This document shows positions 1-6,325 of a stretch of DNA of 10,028 nt, one piece after another. Both the position numbers and the translations under genes were made by a program. The first letter of the stretch is position 1. The number at the start of each line of letters is the position of its first letter. The notes below the pieces were generated by a model, which worked only from the letters and a program-made list of their open reading frames with translations, was not told the DNA's origin and did not search any database. Source of the DNA: Acidobacteriota bacterium (GTDB taxonomy: Bacteria; Acidobacteriota; Terriglobia; Terriglobales; Acidobacteriaceae); NCBI GenBank assembly GCA_021781255.1, contig JAJXXG010001041.1, positions 1 to 10,028 of the forward strand, written 5' to 3'.

Positions 1-1
1 C

Positions 2-340
2 GCGGCGCGCCACGCCTACGAAGCGCAGGCAGACGGCTACCGCAACATCGTCTTCCAGGCCTTCAACGATGTCGAAGACCAGCTCTCAAGCCTTCGCATC
101 CTTGAGCAGGAGTCGGGTGTGGAGCACCACGCCGTGGACGCCGCGCAGCACTCCTTCGATCTCTCCAATGCCCGCTACAAGGGCGGCGTCACCGGCTATC
201 TTGAGGTGCTCACCGCCGAACAGACGCTCCTCCAGAACCAGCGCACCGCTATCGACCTGAAGACGCGCCAGTTCGTCGCCAGCGTCGGCCTCGTCCGCGC
301 CCTCGGTGGCGGCTGGGACGTGACGCAGTTACCCAAATAG
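2..340 (+). CDS. RND-type outer-membrane efflux factor (NodT/TolC family), C-terminal part
   Basis: The reading frame is open from the left edge to TAG at 338-340, giving the last 112 residues of a protein whose start lies outside the window. Members of this family form the outer-membrane channel of tripartite RND or MFP-type efflux pumps. The visible part is one long alpha-helical repeat: AFNDVEDQL, then a helix-turn with NARYKGGVTGYLEVL, then a heptad-rich helix (AEQTLLQNQRT) and the family-typical end LVRALGGGW. The YxxGxxxYLEVLxAEQ pattern and the terminal LGGGW are characteristic of NodT-like lipoprotein efflux factors. The pump and adaptor genes would be expected upstream. A GTG at 119 lies in the same frame but is internal. 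It is convergent with cysE. Confidence 0.88.
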   Translation, partial: AARHAYEAQADGYRNIVFQAFNDVEDQLSSLRILEQESGVEHHAVDAAQHSFDLSNARYKGGVTGYLEVLTAEQTLLQNQRTAIDLKTRQFVASVGLVRALGGGWDVTQLPK

Positions 341-388
341 CGAGACTGGTTGCATCAATCAGCTTTTTGAAAAGCACGGCTCTCGCTG
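338..388. terminator. Possible hairpin between two converging genes
   Basis: AGCGAGA at 339-345 is the reverse complement of TCTCGCT at 381-387. Between them, GCTTTT (362-367) pairs with AAAAGC (370-375). The structure overlaps the stop codon of the efflux gene and lies 18 bases beyond the cysE stop, so it could serve both strands. The outer stem is only 7 bp with a long loop, the inner loop is two bases, and there is no clear U-run after either stem. This is a suggestion only. Confidence 0.25.
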
Positions 389-404
389 GTTACGGCACTG
401 CCCC

Positions 405-1139
405 TCAGATCCCTTCGCCCATGGAGACGTAAGCACGGAGGCGTTCGAGCTCGATGCGATAGGCGGTGCGCTCGGCCTCTTCGTCGGCGAAGGGCTTGGC
501 CCTGCGTTCGCGCGCGCCCAGGCGTTCTTCCATCTCCTCCACGCGGGCTGAAAGCGCGATGAGCGCGTCGGAGAGTGGGTCTTTCACATCGTGCGGATCG
601 GTAATCAGCACGCGCTCGCCGTTGCGGTAAACAATATGGGCAGGAACGCCGACAACGGTCGAGTTCGGCGGCACATCAGCCAGAACCACTGAACCTGCGC
701 CGACGCGCGAGTTCTCGCCCACGGTCACGTTGCCGAGAATATTGGCGTTGTTGCCGATGAAGACGCCATCGCAAACTGTGGGGTGGCGCTTGCCATGCCC
801 CTTGCCGGTGCCGCCCAGCGTAACGCCCTGGTACATGGTTACGTCGCTGCCCACGATGGTGGTCTCGCCGATGACCACGCCGGTTGCGTGATCGATGAAG
901 AGCCTCTGCCCCAGAAGCGCGCCGGGATGGATGTCGACCCCGGTGAAGAAACGGCCTACCTGCGAGAGCAGACGCGCCAGCAGGCGCAGCTTCTTCTGCC
1001 AGAGCCAGTGGGATACGCGGTGAATCCACACCGCCCACAGGCCTGGATAGCAGAGCACGACTTCCAACTGCGTGCGCGCAGCCGGATCGCGCTCCATCAC
1101 GGAGTGGATGTCGTCGCGAATGCGTGCCAGAAAACTCAC
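405..1139 (-). CDS. cysE: Serine O-acetyltransferase (short EpsC/CysE type)
   Basis: Transfers acetyl from acetyl-CoA to L-serine, giving O-acetylserine, the cytosolic first step of cysteine synthesis. The 244-residue protein has a short helical N-terminus (RDPAAR at about 17-22), then a left-handed beta-helix hexapeptide domain from about residue 67 to 172. Active-site signatures are DIHPGA (69-74), FIDHATGVVIGE (81-92, His84), YQGVTLGGTGKG (103-114) and GKRHPT (116-121, His119). His84 and His119 align with the two conserved catalytic-site histidines of CysE. The large helical N-terminal domain of E. coli CysE is missing, as in EpsC-type enzymes. After GVPA there is a charged, coiled-coil-like C-terminal segment of about 65 residues ending GEGI, which resembles the GDGI CysK-docking end of E. 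coli CysE. The start is GTG at 1137-1139: the frame is closed by TAG two codons upstream. The ribosome site is weak (AAGAAAG). It lies 110 bp after cysK on the same strand, so is probably co-transcribed. Confidence 0.95.
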   Translation of the reverse strand: MSFLARIRDDIHSVMERDPAARTQLEVVLCYPGLWAVWIHRVSHWLWQKKLRLLARLLSQVGRFFTGVDIHPGALLGQRLFIDHATGVVIGETTIVGSDVTMYQGVTLGGTGKGHGKRHPTVCDGVFIGNNANILGNVTVGENSRVGAGSVVLADVPPNSTVVGVPAHIVYRNGERVLITDPHDVKDPLSDALIALSARVEEMEERLGARERRAKPFADEEAERTAYRIELERLRAYVSMGEGI

Positions 1140-1160
1140 AGACTACAAACTTTCTTGCGA

Positions 1161-1245
1161 GGGAGCAGGGAGCAGGCAGTAGAGAGCAGGAAGGCCGCCA
1201 TCGCGTTGATGCTTAATGTTGTGGCAGACCCCTACTCACTACTCC
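1161..1245. repeat. Degenerate heptamer repeats in opposed orientation, cysK-cysE gap
   Basis: The plus strand reads GGGAGCA GGGAGCA GGCAGTA GAGAGCA at 1161-1188, four degenerate 7-base units. A second cluster, CTACTCA CTACTCC, lies at 1232-1245 in the opposite sense. In the cysK-cysE transcript (minus strand) GGAGUAGUGAGUAG can pair with CUGCUCCCUGCUCC at 13 of 14 positions, counting two G-U pairs. The first arm starts six bases after the cysK stop codon. This could be an mRNA hairpin affecting cysK 3' stability or cysE expression, or simply a genome-wide heptamer repeat. There is no U-run after the second arm, so it is not a standard terminator. Confidence 0.6.
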
Positions 1246-1249
1246 TTTT

Positions 1250-2230
1250 TTACGCCGTCACCGCGATCGGCTCGGCCTGCAGAGCCAGCGCCTGCTGGCG
1301 CAGTGGCTCAAAGAGCACGCTCGACAGATAGCGCTCGCCGAAGTCGGGCAGCACGGCCACAATCAACTTGCCTTTATTCTCAGGCCGCGCAGCCACCTTG
1401 AGCGCCGCAACCGCCGCCGCGCCGGAACTGATGCCGACAAACAACCCCTCCTCTTTGGCCAGCCGGCGCGCCATCTCCACTGACTCGTCGTTCGTCACCT
1501 GCACCACTTCGTCGATGAGTTTGGTGTCGAGAATGCTCGGGATAAAGCCTGCTCCCAGGCCCTGGATCTTGTGCGGGCCGGGCTTGCCGCCGGAGAGCAC
1601 CGCGCTGTCGGCCGGCTCCACGGCGATGGCCTTGAACGAGGGCTTCTTCGGCTTGATGTAGCTGGCCACGCCGGTGATGGTGCCGCCCGTGCCCACGCCG
1701 GAGATGAGAATGTCGACTGCGCCGTCGGTATCGTCCCAAATCTCGGGCCCGGTGGTCTTCATGTGGATAGCGGGATTGGCAGGGTTATCGAACTGCTGCG
1801 GGATGTAGCCGTTGGGCGTCTTTTCCAGGATCTCATTGGCCTTGGCGATGGCGCCTTTCATGCCGTTGGTGCCTGGAGTCAGCACAATCTCCGCACCGTA
1901 GGCCAAAAGAGCTACGCGCCGCTCCAGGCTCATGGTCTCGGGCATGGTGAGGATGATCTTGTAGCCTTTGACCGCTGCCACAAACGCCAGCGCGATGCCG
2001 GTGTTGCCGCTGGTTGGTTCAATCAGCACTGTCTTGCCGGGCGTGATTTTGCCGGCCTTCTCGGCCGCGTCTATCATGGCAAAGCCGATGCGGTCCTTCA
2101 CGCTCGAAGCAGGGTTTTGGCTTTCCAGCTTGACGACGACGGTAGCCGGCAAACCAGATGCCACACGGTTCAACCGCACAAGGGGAGTGCGGCCGATCAG
2201 TTCAGTTACATTCGCGGCAATGCGCGCCAT
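1250..2230 (-). CDS. cysK: Cysteine synthase A (O-acetylserine sulfhydrylase)
   Basis: PLP-dependent enzyme that replaces the acetate of O-acetyl-L-serine with sulfide to give L-cysteine. The 326-residue length fits the CysK family. The N-terminus has [10 protein letters not shown] (12-21). NPASSVKDR (39-47) holds the Schiff-base lysine Lys45; PTSGNTG (72-78) is the substrate-binding loop. [10 protein letters not shown] (178-187) binds the PLP phosphate. GISSGAA near residue 268 and [11 protein letters not shown] near the end are also family-typical. The frame is open upstream to 2263, but ATG at 2228-2230 is chosen because AAGGAG (2237-2242) lies six bases before it and homology begins at MARIA. 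The next gene on the strand is cysE, supplier of its substrate. Confidence 0.96.
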   Translation of the reverse strand: MARIAANVTELIGRTPLVRLNRVASGLPATVVVKLESQNPASSVKDRIGFAMIDAAEKAGKITPGKTVLIEPTSGNTGIALAFVAAVKGYKIILTMPETMSLERRVALLAYGAEIVLTPGTNGMKGAIAKANEILEKTPNGYIPQQFDNPANPAIHMKTTGPEIWDDTDGAVDILISGVGTGGTITGVASYIKPKKPSFKAIAVEPADSAVLSGGKPGPHKIQGLGAGFIPSILDTKLIDEVVQVTNDESVEMARRLAKEEGLFVGISSGAAAVAALKVAARPENKGKLIVAVLPDFGERYLSSVLFEPLRQQALALQAEPIAVTA

Positions 2231-2236
2231 GTTGAT

Positions 2237-2244
2237 CTCCTTTT
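2237..2244 (-). promoter_or_regulatory. Ribosome binding site deciding the cysK start
   Basis: The minus strand reads AAAAGGAG here, ending six bases before ATG at 2230. This strong site fixes the cysK start 11 codons inside the longest open frame, which would otherwise begin at 2263. Confidence 0.85.
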
Positions 2245-2521
2245 CCGGGGCTATGGGCCCCAACTGCTGATGAAGCGGATTCTTGGGGATTGGTGCAGCT
2301 TGTCAGTGGAAAAATTGCGCGCAATACAAACGCACATCGGCATCGGAGCTGGCACCAGGACGGTGTTAGCGACATCGATGCATACCAATAAGGTAGACCC
2401 ATCGCACCGCATATGGCAAGAGCCAATCTTTCTGGTTCGTGCCTAGCCGAGTAGCGAGAGACGTCTGCCTCCCGGAAGCGCCGACGCGTCAACCGCCGGC
2501 GGGAGAAGGAAAAACTGTGCC

Positions 2522-2650
2522 TCAGCCAGTATTTTTGAGCCCCGCCGAGATGCCGTTGATCGTCGCCGCAATCACGCGGTTCACCTCGGGCGTGTCTTCG
2601 CTTCCAACTCAGCCAGCAACTGCGCCAAACTCTCTGGATTCCAGAAAGGA
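2522..2650 (-). pseudogene. Frameshifted remnant resembling the C-terminus of phosphoenolpyruvate carboxylase
   Basis: Read on the minus strand, the last 26 codons before TGA at 2522-2524 give EDTPEVNRVIAATING followed by ISAGLKNTG. PEP carboxylases end in a nearly invariant NGIAxGxxNTG tail that reaches the active site, so this match at an exact C-terminus is suggestive. A few codons upstream the frame is closed by TGA. The neighbouring frame instead reads FWNPESLAQLLAELEAKT and would join smoothly after a one-base shift near 2590-2605. That frame in turn is closed by TAG at 2689-2691. I do not recognise the upstream part as PEP carboxylase. The rest of the roughly 900-residue enzyme is absent. 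The assignment rests on a short tail only. Confidence 0.4.
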
Positions 2651-2674
2651 GCCTTCGTGTCTGGATTTTGCGCG

Positions 2675-2711
2675 AGGGGACGGGTCCCCTACCGGCGGGC
2701 AATTAACCGGT
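2675..2711. repeat. Two adjacent small inverted repeats
   Basis: AGGGGAC (2675-2681) and GTCCCCT (2684-2690) are perfect 7-bp arms with a two-base centre. Immediately after, ACCGG (2691-2695) is inverted at CCGGT (2707-2711). They lie just upstream of the PEP-carboxylase-like remnant on the minus strand and contain its in-frame stop. They could be an operator, an extragenic palindrome, or a scar of rearrangement; nothing here distinguishes these. Confidence 0.45.
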
Positions 2712-2892
2712 GCTTGCTGCGGGATGGGAAGCCGTCCAAATGCTCGATAATCCCCACCTATGAGACCAAACCAGCTGATCTGGGTCGAGCAGGGAGTGCA
2801 GATTTTTGGGCGTTTGACGCGTTTTGTAGGCATAAGTACTACGAGGTTAAGCATTGAAATGAGAAAGCGCTCTTCCCGAAGCTGCGTCCGAT

Positions 2893-4923
2893 CTATACAC
2901 TCCCCAACTGCTCCATCAGCCCCTCCCACTCCTCGGTGAGCGCGGCGAGTTGGGCGCGGAGCTCTTCGGCGAGCGTGGTCAGCCGCTGCGTCTCTGCGGC
3001 GGAGACGTAGACGCCCAACTGCTGCTCGGTGTGCGCAATGGATGCCTCGATGCGCGGAATCTCCTCTTCGAGGAAGGCGCAGCGAACTTCCATTTGCTTT
3101 TGCTTGATGGGATTCAGGCGGCGGGTTTGCTTCTTCGAAGCAGCGATGTCCGGCCCTTCATAGCCGCCTTCGATGAGAACGGTGTTGTTCGGCGATGCGT
3201 TGAGCGCGCGGCCGGCGTCTCCATTGCTCGAAGGGTACGGCAACCGCAGATCCTTCGACTCCGCCGTGCTGCGCGCCGCGTCGCTCAGGATGACAGAGTT
3301 GGAAGATGGTTCTGCGTTCAGCGCGGCCTTGCGCCGCAAATAGTCTTCATAGTTGCCCTCGTACGCCGTCACCGCGCCGTTCTCGATTTCCAGCACCCGC
3401 GTGGCCAGCCGATCGATGAAGTAGCGGTCGTGGGAGACAAAAACCACTGTGCCGGTGTACGAAGCGAGCGCGTCGAGCAATACATCCTTGGCGCGCATGT
3501 CCAGATGATTGGTGGGCTCGTCGAGGAGCAGGAAATTCGACGGCGAGACAAGAATGCGCGCCAGCGCGTAGCGATTGCGCTCGCCGCCGGAGAGCACGCC
3601 CAGCGGCTTGAAGACATCGTCGCCGGAAAAGAGAAAGCAGCCCAGCAGCGAGCGCAATTCGACCTCAGGGACGCGCAGCGCCGAGCGGCTGATGTCGTCG
3701 AGCATGCGCGCTTCGGGGTTGAGCACTTTGTACTGGTCCTGCGCGAAGTACTCGGCAGCGACGTTATGGCCCAGGCGGATGGAACCGGCCGTTGGCGCCT
3801 CCTCGCCGGTAAGCAGTTTGATGAGAGTGGACTTGCCTGCGCCATTTACTCCCACCAGCGCCACGCGGTCGCCGCGCTCGATGGTGAAGCGCGCGCCATC
3901 AAAAACGCGCTTCGGCCCGTAGCTCTTCGCCAACGCTTCGGCCTCAGCCACCGTACGCCCCGAGGGCGGCGGCTGGGGAAATTTGAAGTGTATGACCGGT
4001 TCGGCTTCAGGGATTTCGATGCGCTCGATCTTTTCCAGTTCCTTGATCCTCGACTGCACCTGCTTGGCTTTGGTGGCCTGGTAGCGGAAGCGGTTGATGA
4101 AGGCCTCAAGGTGCTCGATGCGCTCGCGCTGGTTCCGGTACGCGGCCATTAACTGCTCGCGCCGCTCGTCTTTCTGGGCGAGGTATTTTGTGTAGTTGCC
4201 CTGATAAATGGTGAGGCGCTTGTTCCAGATCTCCACGGTGCGGTCGATGGTCACATCGAGAAAATAGCGGTCGTGCGAGATGAGAATGTACCCGAAGGGA
4301 TAGTGAGCGAGATAGTCCTCGAGCCAGTTGCGGGTTTCGAGATCAAGGTGATTGGTCGGCTCGTCGAGGAGCAGCAGATTCGGCTTGGCCAGCAGCAGCT
4401 TGGCGAGCGCAATGCGCATCTGCCAGCCGCCACTGAATTCATCGGTGTGCCGCGCCCAGTCTTCCTTGCCGAAGCCAAGGCCCGTGAGCACGCTGCCTAC
4501 CTGCGCGTCGAGCGCGTAACCGTCGAGCGCGTGAAAGCGGTCCTGCAACAGCGAGTAGCGCTCCGCGGCAGAGTCGTATTCCGGGCTTTCGTGGTTGAGT
4601 TCGGCCATCTGCCCGGCCAGCCTCTCGACTTCGCGTTGCATCTCGTGCAACTCGTCGAAAACAGTGAGGCATTCTTCAAACACTGTGCGGCCGGCAAGCT
4701 GTAACCCCTCCTGCGGCAGATAGCCCACACTGATTCCGCGTGTCTGATCGAGAGATCCGTAGTCCAGCGTCTCCAGTCCGGCGAGGACTTTCATCAGCGT
4801 GGATTTACCGGTTCCGTTCGCGCCAACGAGCGCGGTTTTTTCCTGGTTTCGGATGAGCCATGTGGCTTCAAGAAACAGTATCCGCGGGCCGAACCGCTTA
4901 CCGGCATTTTGGAGTGTAAGCAT
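2893..4923 (-). CDS. ABC-F family ATP-binding protein (duplicated ATPase, ribosome-associated type)
   Basis: A 676-residue soluble protein with two ATPase domains and no membrane segments. ABC-F proteins bind the ribosomal E site and act in translation quality control or antibiotic protection. Domain 1: GANGTGKST (34-42), signature FSGGWQMR (163-170), Walker B LLLLDEPTNHLD with Asp187 and Glu188, and ISHDRYFLD. An interdomain linker, highly charged and helical (about 245-305, including YQATKAKQVQSRIKELE), is the family's P-site-tRNA-interaction motif region. Domain 2: GVNGAGKST (358-366), LSGGERNR (444-451), LLLDEPTNHLD with Asp468 and Glu469, and VSHDRYFID. After about residue 535 comes a low-conservation stretch that includes a translated intergenic repeat (543-561). 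The last 90 residues form a charged coiled coil (KQKQMEVRCAFLEEEIPRIE), as in YheS/YdiF-like members. The ATG at 4921-4923 follows a stop three codons upstream; no good ribosome site is visible. Its leader region is rich in hairpins. The subfamily, and whether it confers resistance, cannot be told from sequence alone. Confidence 0.93.
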   Translation of the reverse strand: MLTLQNAGKRFGPRILFLEATWLIRNQEKTALVGANGTGKSTLMKVLAGLETLDYGSLDQTRGISVGYLPQEGLQLAGRTVFEECLTVFDELHEMQREVERLAGQMAELNHESPEYDSAAERYSLLQDRFHALDGYALDAQVGSVLTGLGFGKEDWARHTDEFSGGWQMRIALAKLLLAKPNLLLLDEPTNHLDLETRNWLEDYLAHYPFGYILISHDRYFLDVTIDRTVEIWNKRLTIYQGNYTKYLAQKDERREQLMAAYRNQRERIEHLEAFINRFRYQATKAKQVQSRIKELEKIERIEIPEAEPVIHFKFPQPPPSGRTVAEAEALAKSYGPKRVFDGARFTIERGDRVALVGVNGAGKSTLIKLLTGEEAPTAGSIRLGHNVAAEYFAQDQYKVLNPEARMLDDISRSALRVPEVELRSLLGCFLFSGDDVFKPLGVLSGGERNRYALARILVSPSNFLLLDEPTNHLDMRAKDVLLDALASYTGTVVFVSHDRYFIDRLATRVLEIENGAVTAYEGNYEDYLRRKAALNAEPSSNSVILSDAARSTAESKDLRLPYPSSNGDAGRALNASPNNTVLIEGGYEGPDIAASKKQTRRLNPIKQKQMEVRCAFLEEEIPRIEASIAHTEQQLGVYVSAAETQRLTTLAEELRAQLAALTEEWEGLMEQLGSV
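3241..3297 (-). repeat. Intergenic-type repeat (TGTCATCCTGAGCGA...) read in frame inside the ABC-F gene
   Basis: On the minus strand this stretch begins TGTCATCCTGAGCGA and continues GGAGTCGAAGGATCTGCGG near its end. I recognise this wording as a dispersed, normally intergenic repeat in Acidobacteriota and some other GC-rich bacteria, whose translation reads VILSEAKDL or similar. Here it is read in frame as [11 protein letters not shown] followed by AESKDLRL (residues 543-561), in the variable region between the second ATPase domain and the C-terminal coiled coil. No second copy was seen in the window, so the repeat identity rests on memory of the family. Confidence 0.6.
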
Positions 4924-5063
4924 GAAAGTCTATTTTCGCAGAGCTGCAGGCGCGTGCCTGAGGCCCGCTTGCAGAGATCGGCCTTCGCGCGAGTTCCGAT
5001 TTTCACACAACCAGCCGGAGCGCAATCCTGTAGGCTGGTCGCGGCAGCCTTTGCACTGCCTGC

Positions 5064-5175
5064 AGCGGAACCAGAGTAGATGTATCCCGGAAGCACGTCA
5101 GCCAAGTGGCTTTTTCCTCAAGTAAAAGCCACCCTTCACAGATTAGCGCAAGGACACGTTTACTCTGGTTCCGCT
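5064..5175. repeat. Perfect 15-bp inverted repeat enclosing a 9-bp stem-loop
   Basis: AGCGGAACCAGAGTA (5064-5078) and TACTCTGGTTCCGCT (5161-5175) are exact reverse complements separated by 82 bases. Inside lies GTGGCTTTT (5106-5114) with AAAAGCCAC (5124-5132), a 9-bp stem with a 9-base loop. The right outer arm ends seven bases before the PI-PLC ribosome site (5182-5187). Possible readings are a small non-autonomous mobile element with terminal inverted repeats, paired operator sites, or a nested RNA structure. No flanking target duplication was evident. Confidence 0.75.
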
Positions 5176-5181
5176 CTAATC

Positions 5182-5187
5182 GAGGGG
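5182..5187 (+). promoter_or_regulatory. Ribosome binding site deciding the PI-PLC start
   Basis: GAGGGG lies seven bases before ATG at 5195. The in-frame ATG at 5189 is only one base from the same site, so 5195 is the more likely start. Confidence 0.65.
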
Positions 5188-5194
5188 AATGGAG

Positions 5195-6325
5195 ATGCTC
5201 TTCCATGGCCGGGGGATTGCTGTGAGTGTGCTGGGTATTGCGTTGAGAGGAGCGCTTGTGGCGGTTGAGTGTCAGGCGCTGGACCGCGATGGAGCGCTCA
5301 AGCTGAATCAGATCCAGGTGATCGGGACGCACAACAGCTACCATGCCGGCATTCCGCCCAGCGAACGGAAGCTGTGGGAGATAAAAGACCCTGAGGGCTT
5401 CAATGGTCTCGACTACCAGCACGAGACTCTCACGCGTCAGCTCGACGGCGGCGTGCGCCACATCGAGCTCGACATCTTCGCCGACAGCAATGGCGGACGA
5501 TTCGCTCATCCCGCGGGGCCGCGCATGGTAGCGGAGGCGCAACTTCCGCCCGATCCGCCGTTCGATCCCGAGGGCCTGATGATGAAGCCCGGCTTCAAGG
5601 TGATGCATGTGCAGGACATTGACTATCGCAGCGTGTGCCAGCCGTTCACCGCGTGCCTCAAAGAAGTTCGTGCGTGGTCGCACGCCCATCCGCGGCATAT
5701 TCCCATCTTTATTCTGGTCGAGACCAAGCAGAACTCGTCGGAAGGAACGCTGCAACTGACACCGGCCGAGCCTTTCACGCCGGCCGTCTTCGACGCGCTC
5801 GACGCCGAGATCCGCTCGGTGTTTTTGCCCCGCGAGATGATCACTCCTGACAACGTGCGCGGCAGCTACGAAACGCTCAACCAGGCGGTGCTCAAGGGCA
5901 ACTGGCCCACGCTCAGGAGCGCCCGTGGCAAGGTAGTGTTTCTGATGGATCAGCGGGCCGTGGGCCCGGTGTATCTTGAAGGTCATCCTTCGCTGCGTGG
6001 GCGCATACTGTTCACCAACGCCGTGCCGGGCGAGCCGGATGCCGCGTTTACCGAATGGAACGAGGGACCGGCAGACGAGATCGGGAAACTGGTGCGGCAG
6101 GGTTATCTTGTCCGTGCGCGCGCCGACGAAGGCACCAACGAAGCTCGCGCCAACGATACAAGCCGGCGCGACGCCATGATGGCAAGCGGCGCGCAAATCC
6201 TGAGCACCGATTATCCTGCAAGCGAACCCGCACGCTGGGAGGGCCACTACTCCGTGAGCTTGCCCGGCAATGCGCCGGCGCGGGGCAATCCGGTAAATGC
6301 GCCGGCGGGATGCGGCCTCAAATAA
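5195..6325 (+). CDS. Ca2+-dependent phosphatidylinositol-specific phospholipase C-like protein, probably exported
   Basis: A 376-residue PI-PLC-superfamily phosphodiesterase, expected to cleave phosphoinositide-type head groups outside the cytoplasm. From ATG 5195, the first 28 residues are moderately hydrophobic (IAVSVLGIAL, GALVAV). They are interrupted by one Arg and followed by CQA, a plausible but weak Sec signal. The TIM-barrel starts with IGTHNSYH (43-50), whose histidine is the family's first catalytic His. HIELDIF (89-95) supplies the acidic metal-binding residues, and VMHVQDIDY (136-144) the second catalytic-type His. ILVETK, GKVVFLMD and ILSTDYP near the end fit later barrel strands. 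Overall it resembles the bacterial Ca2+-dependent PI-PLC (C1-like) family rather than the metal-independent Bacillus enzyme. It stands alone: the neighbour upstream is divergent, the one downstream convergent. The true substrate could be another phosphodiester. Confidence 0.85.
   Translation: MLFHGRGIAVSVLGIALRGALVAVECQALDRDGALKLNQIQVIGTHNSYHAGIPPSERKLWEIKDPEGFNGLDYQHETLTRQLDGGVRHIELDIFADSNGGRFAHPAGPRMVAEAQLPPDPPFDPEGLMMKPGFKVMHVQDIDYRSVCQPFTACLKEVRAWSHAHPRHIPIFILVETKQNSSEGTLQLTPAEPFTPAVFDALDAEIRSVFLPREMITPDNVRGSYETLNQAVLKGNWPTLRSARGKVVFLMDQRAVGPVYLEGHPSLRGRILFTNAVPGEPDAAFTEWNEGPADEIGKLVRQGYLVRARADEGTNEARANDTSRRDAMMASGAQILSTDYPASEPARWEGHYSVSLPGNAPARGNPVNAPAGCGLK

Larger units (their letters stand above)
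2245..2892. other. Gene-poor stretch between cysK and the ABC-F gene
   Basis: No intact gene is convincing here. The part next to cysK (about 2245-2450) should hold its promoter and leader, but no clear -35/-10 pair stands out. 2522-2650 holds a decayed PEP-carboxylase-like tail. 2675-2711 carries two small inverted repeats. 2712-2892 is of more even base composition with only short open frames that lack ribosome sites or recognisable motifs. No tRNA or other RNA gene was recognised. Confidence 0.6.
4924..5194. other. Hairpin-rich divergent region between ABC-F and PI-PLC genes
   Basis: This 271-bp gap should hold promoters for both divergent genes. No standard -35/-10 pair is clear on either strand. 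It does hold several inverted repeats: CAGGC/GCCTG (4947-4960), ACCAGCC/GGCTGGT (5010-5039, with an inner GGA/TCC), a perfect 15-bp pair (5064-5078 with 5161-5175), and GTGGCTTTT/AAAAGCCAC inside that pair. The first two lie in the expected 5' leader of the ABC-F transcript. Several ABC-F genes are known to be controlled by leader attenuation, so a regulatory leader is possible but unproven. Confidence 0.5.

Noticed and set aside
1161..1190. Short regular repeats considered as a CRISPR fragment
   Set aside because: The units are 7 bases, degenerate and without spacers.
1571..2446. Open frame opposite cysK extending into the gap
   Set aside because: Shadow of cysK; the part beyond the gene shows no motif or ribosome site.
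2609..2854. Minus-strand ORF starting MLNLVVLMPTK with a CxxC pair
   Set aside because: The single CxxC is too little for a zinc ribbon, there is no ribosome site, and it runs across the palindromes and the gene remnant.
2760..2939. 59-codon plus-strand ORF starting MRPNQLIWVEQ
   Set aside because: No ribosome site, no recognised motif, and its end overlaps the ABC-F coding region.
2950..4152. Long open frame (400 codons) opposite the ABC-F gene
   Set aside because: It is fully antisense to a gene with complete ATPase motifs, has no recognisable domain, and reflects GC-rich third positions.
5003..6247. Long open frame (414 codons) opposite the PI-PLC gene
   Set aside because: Antisense shadow: rich in Arg, His and Ala, with no motif, while the plus strand carries the PI-PLC motifs.
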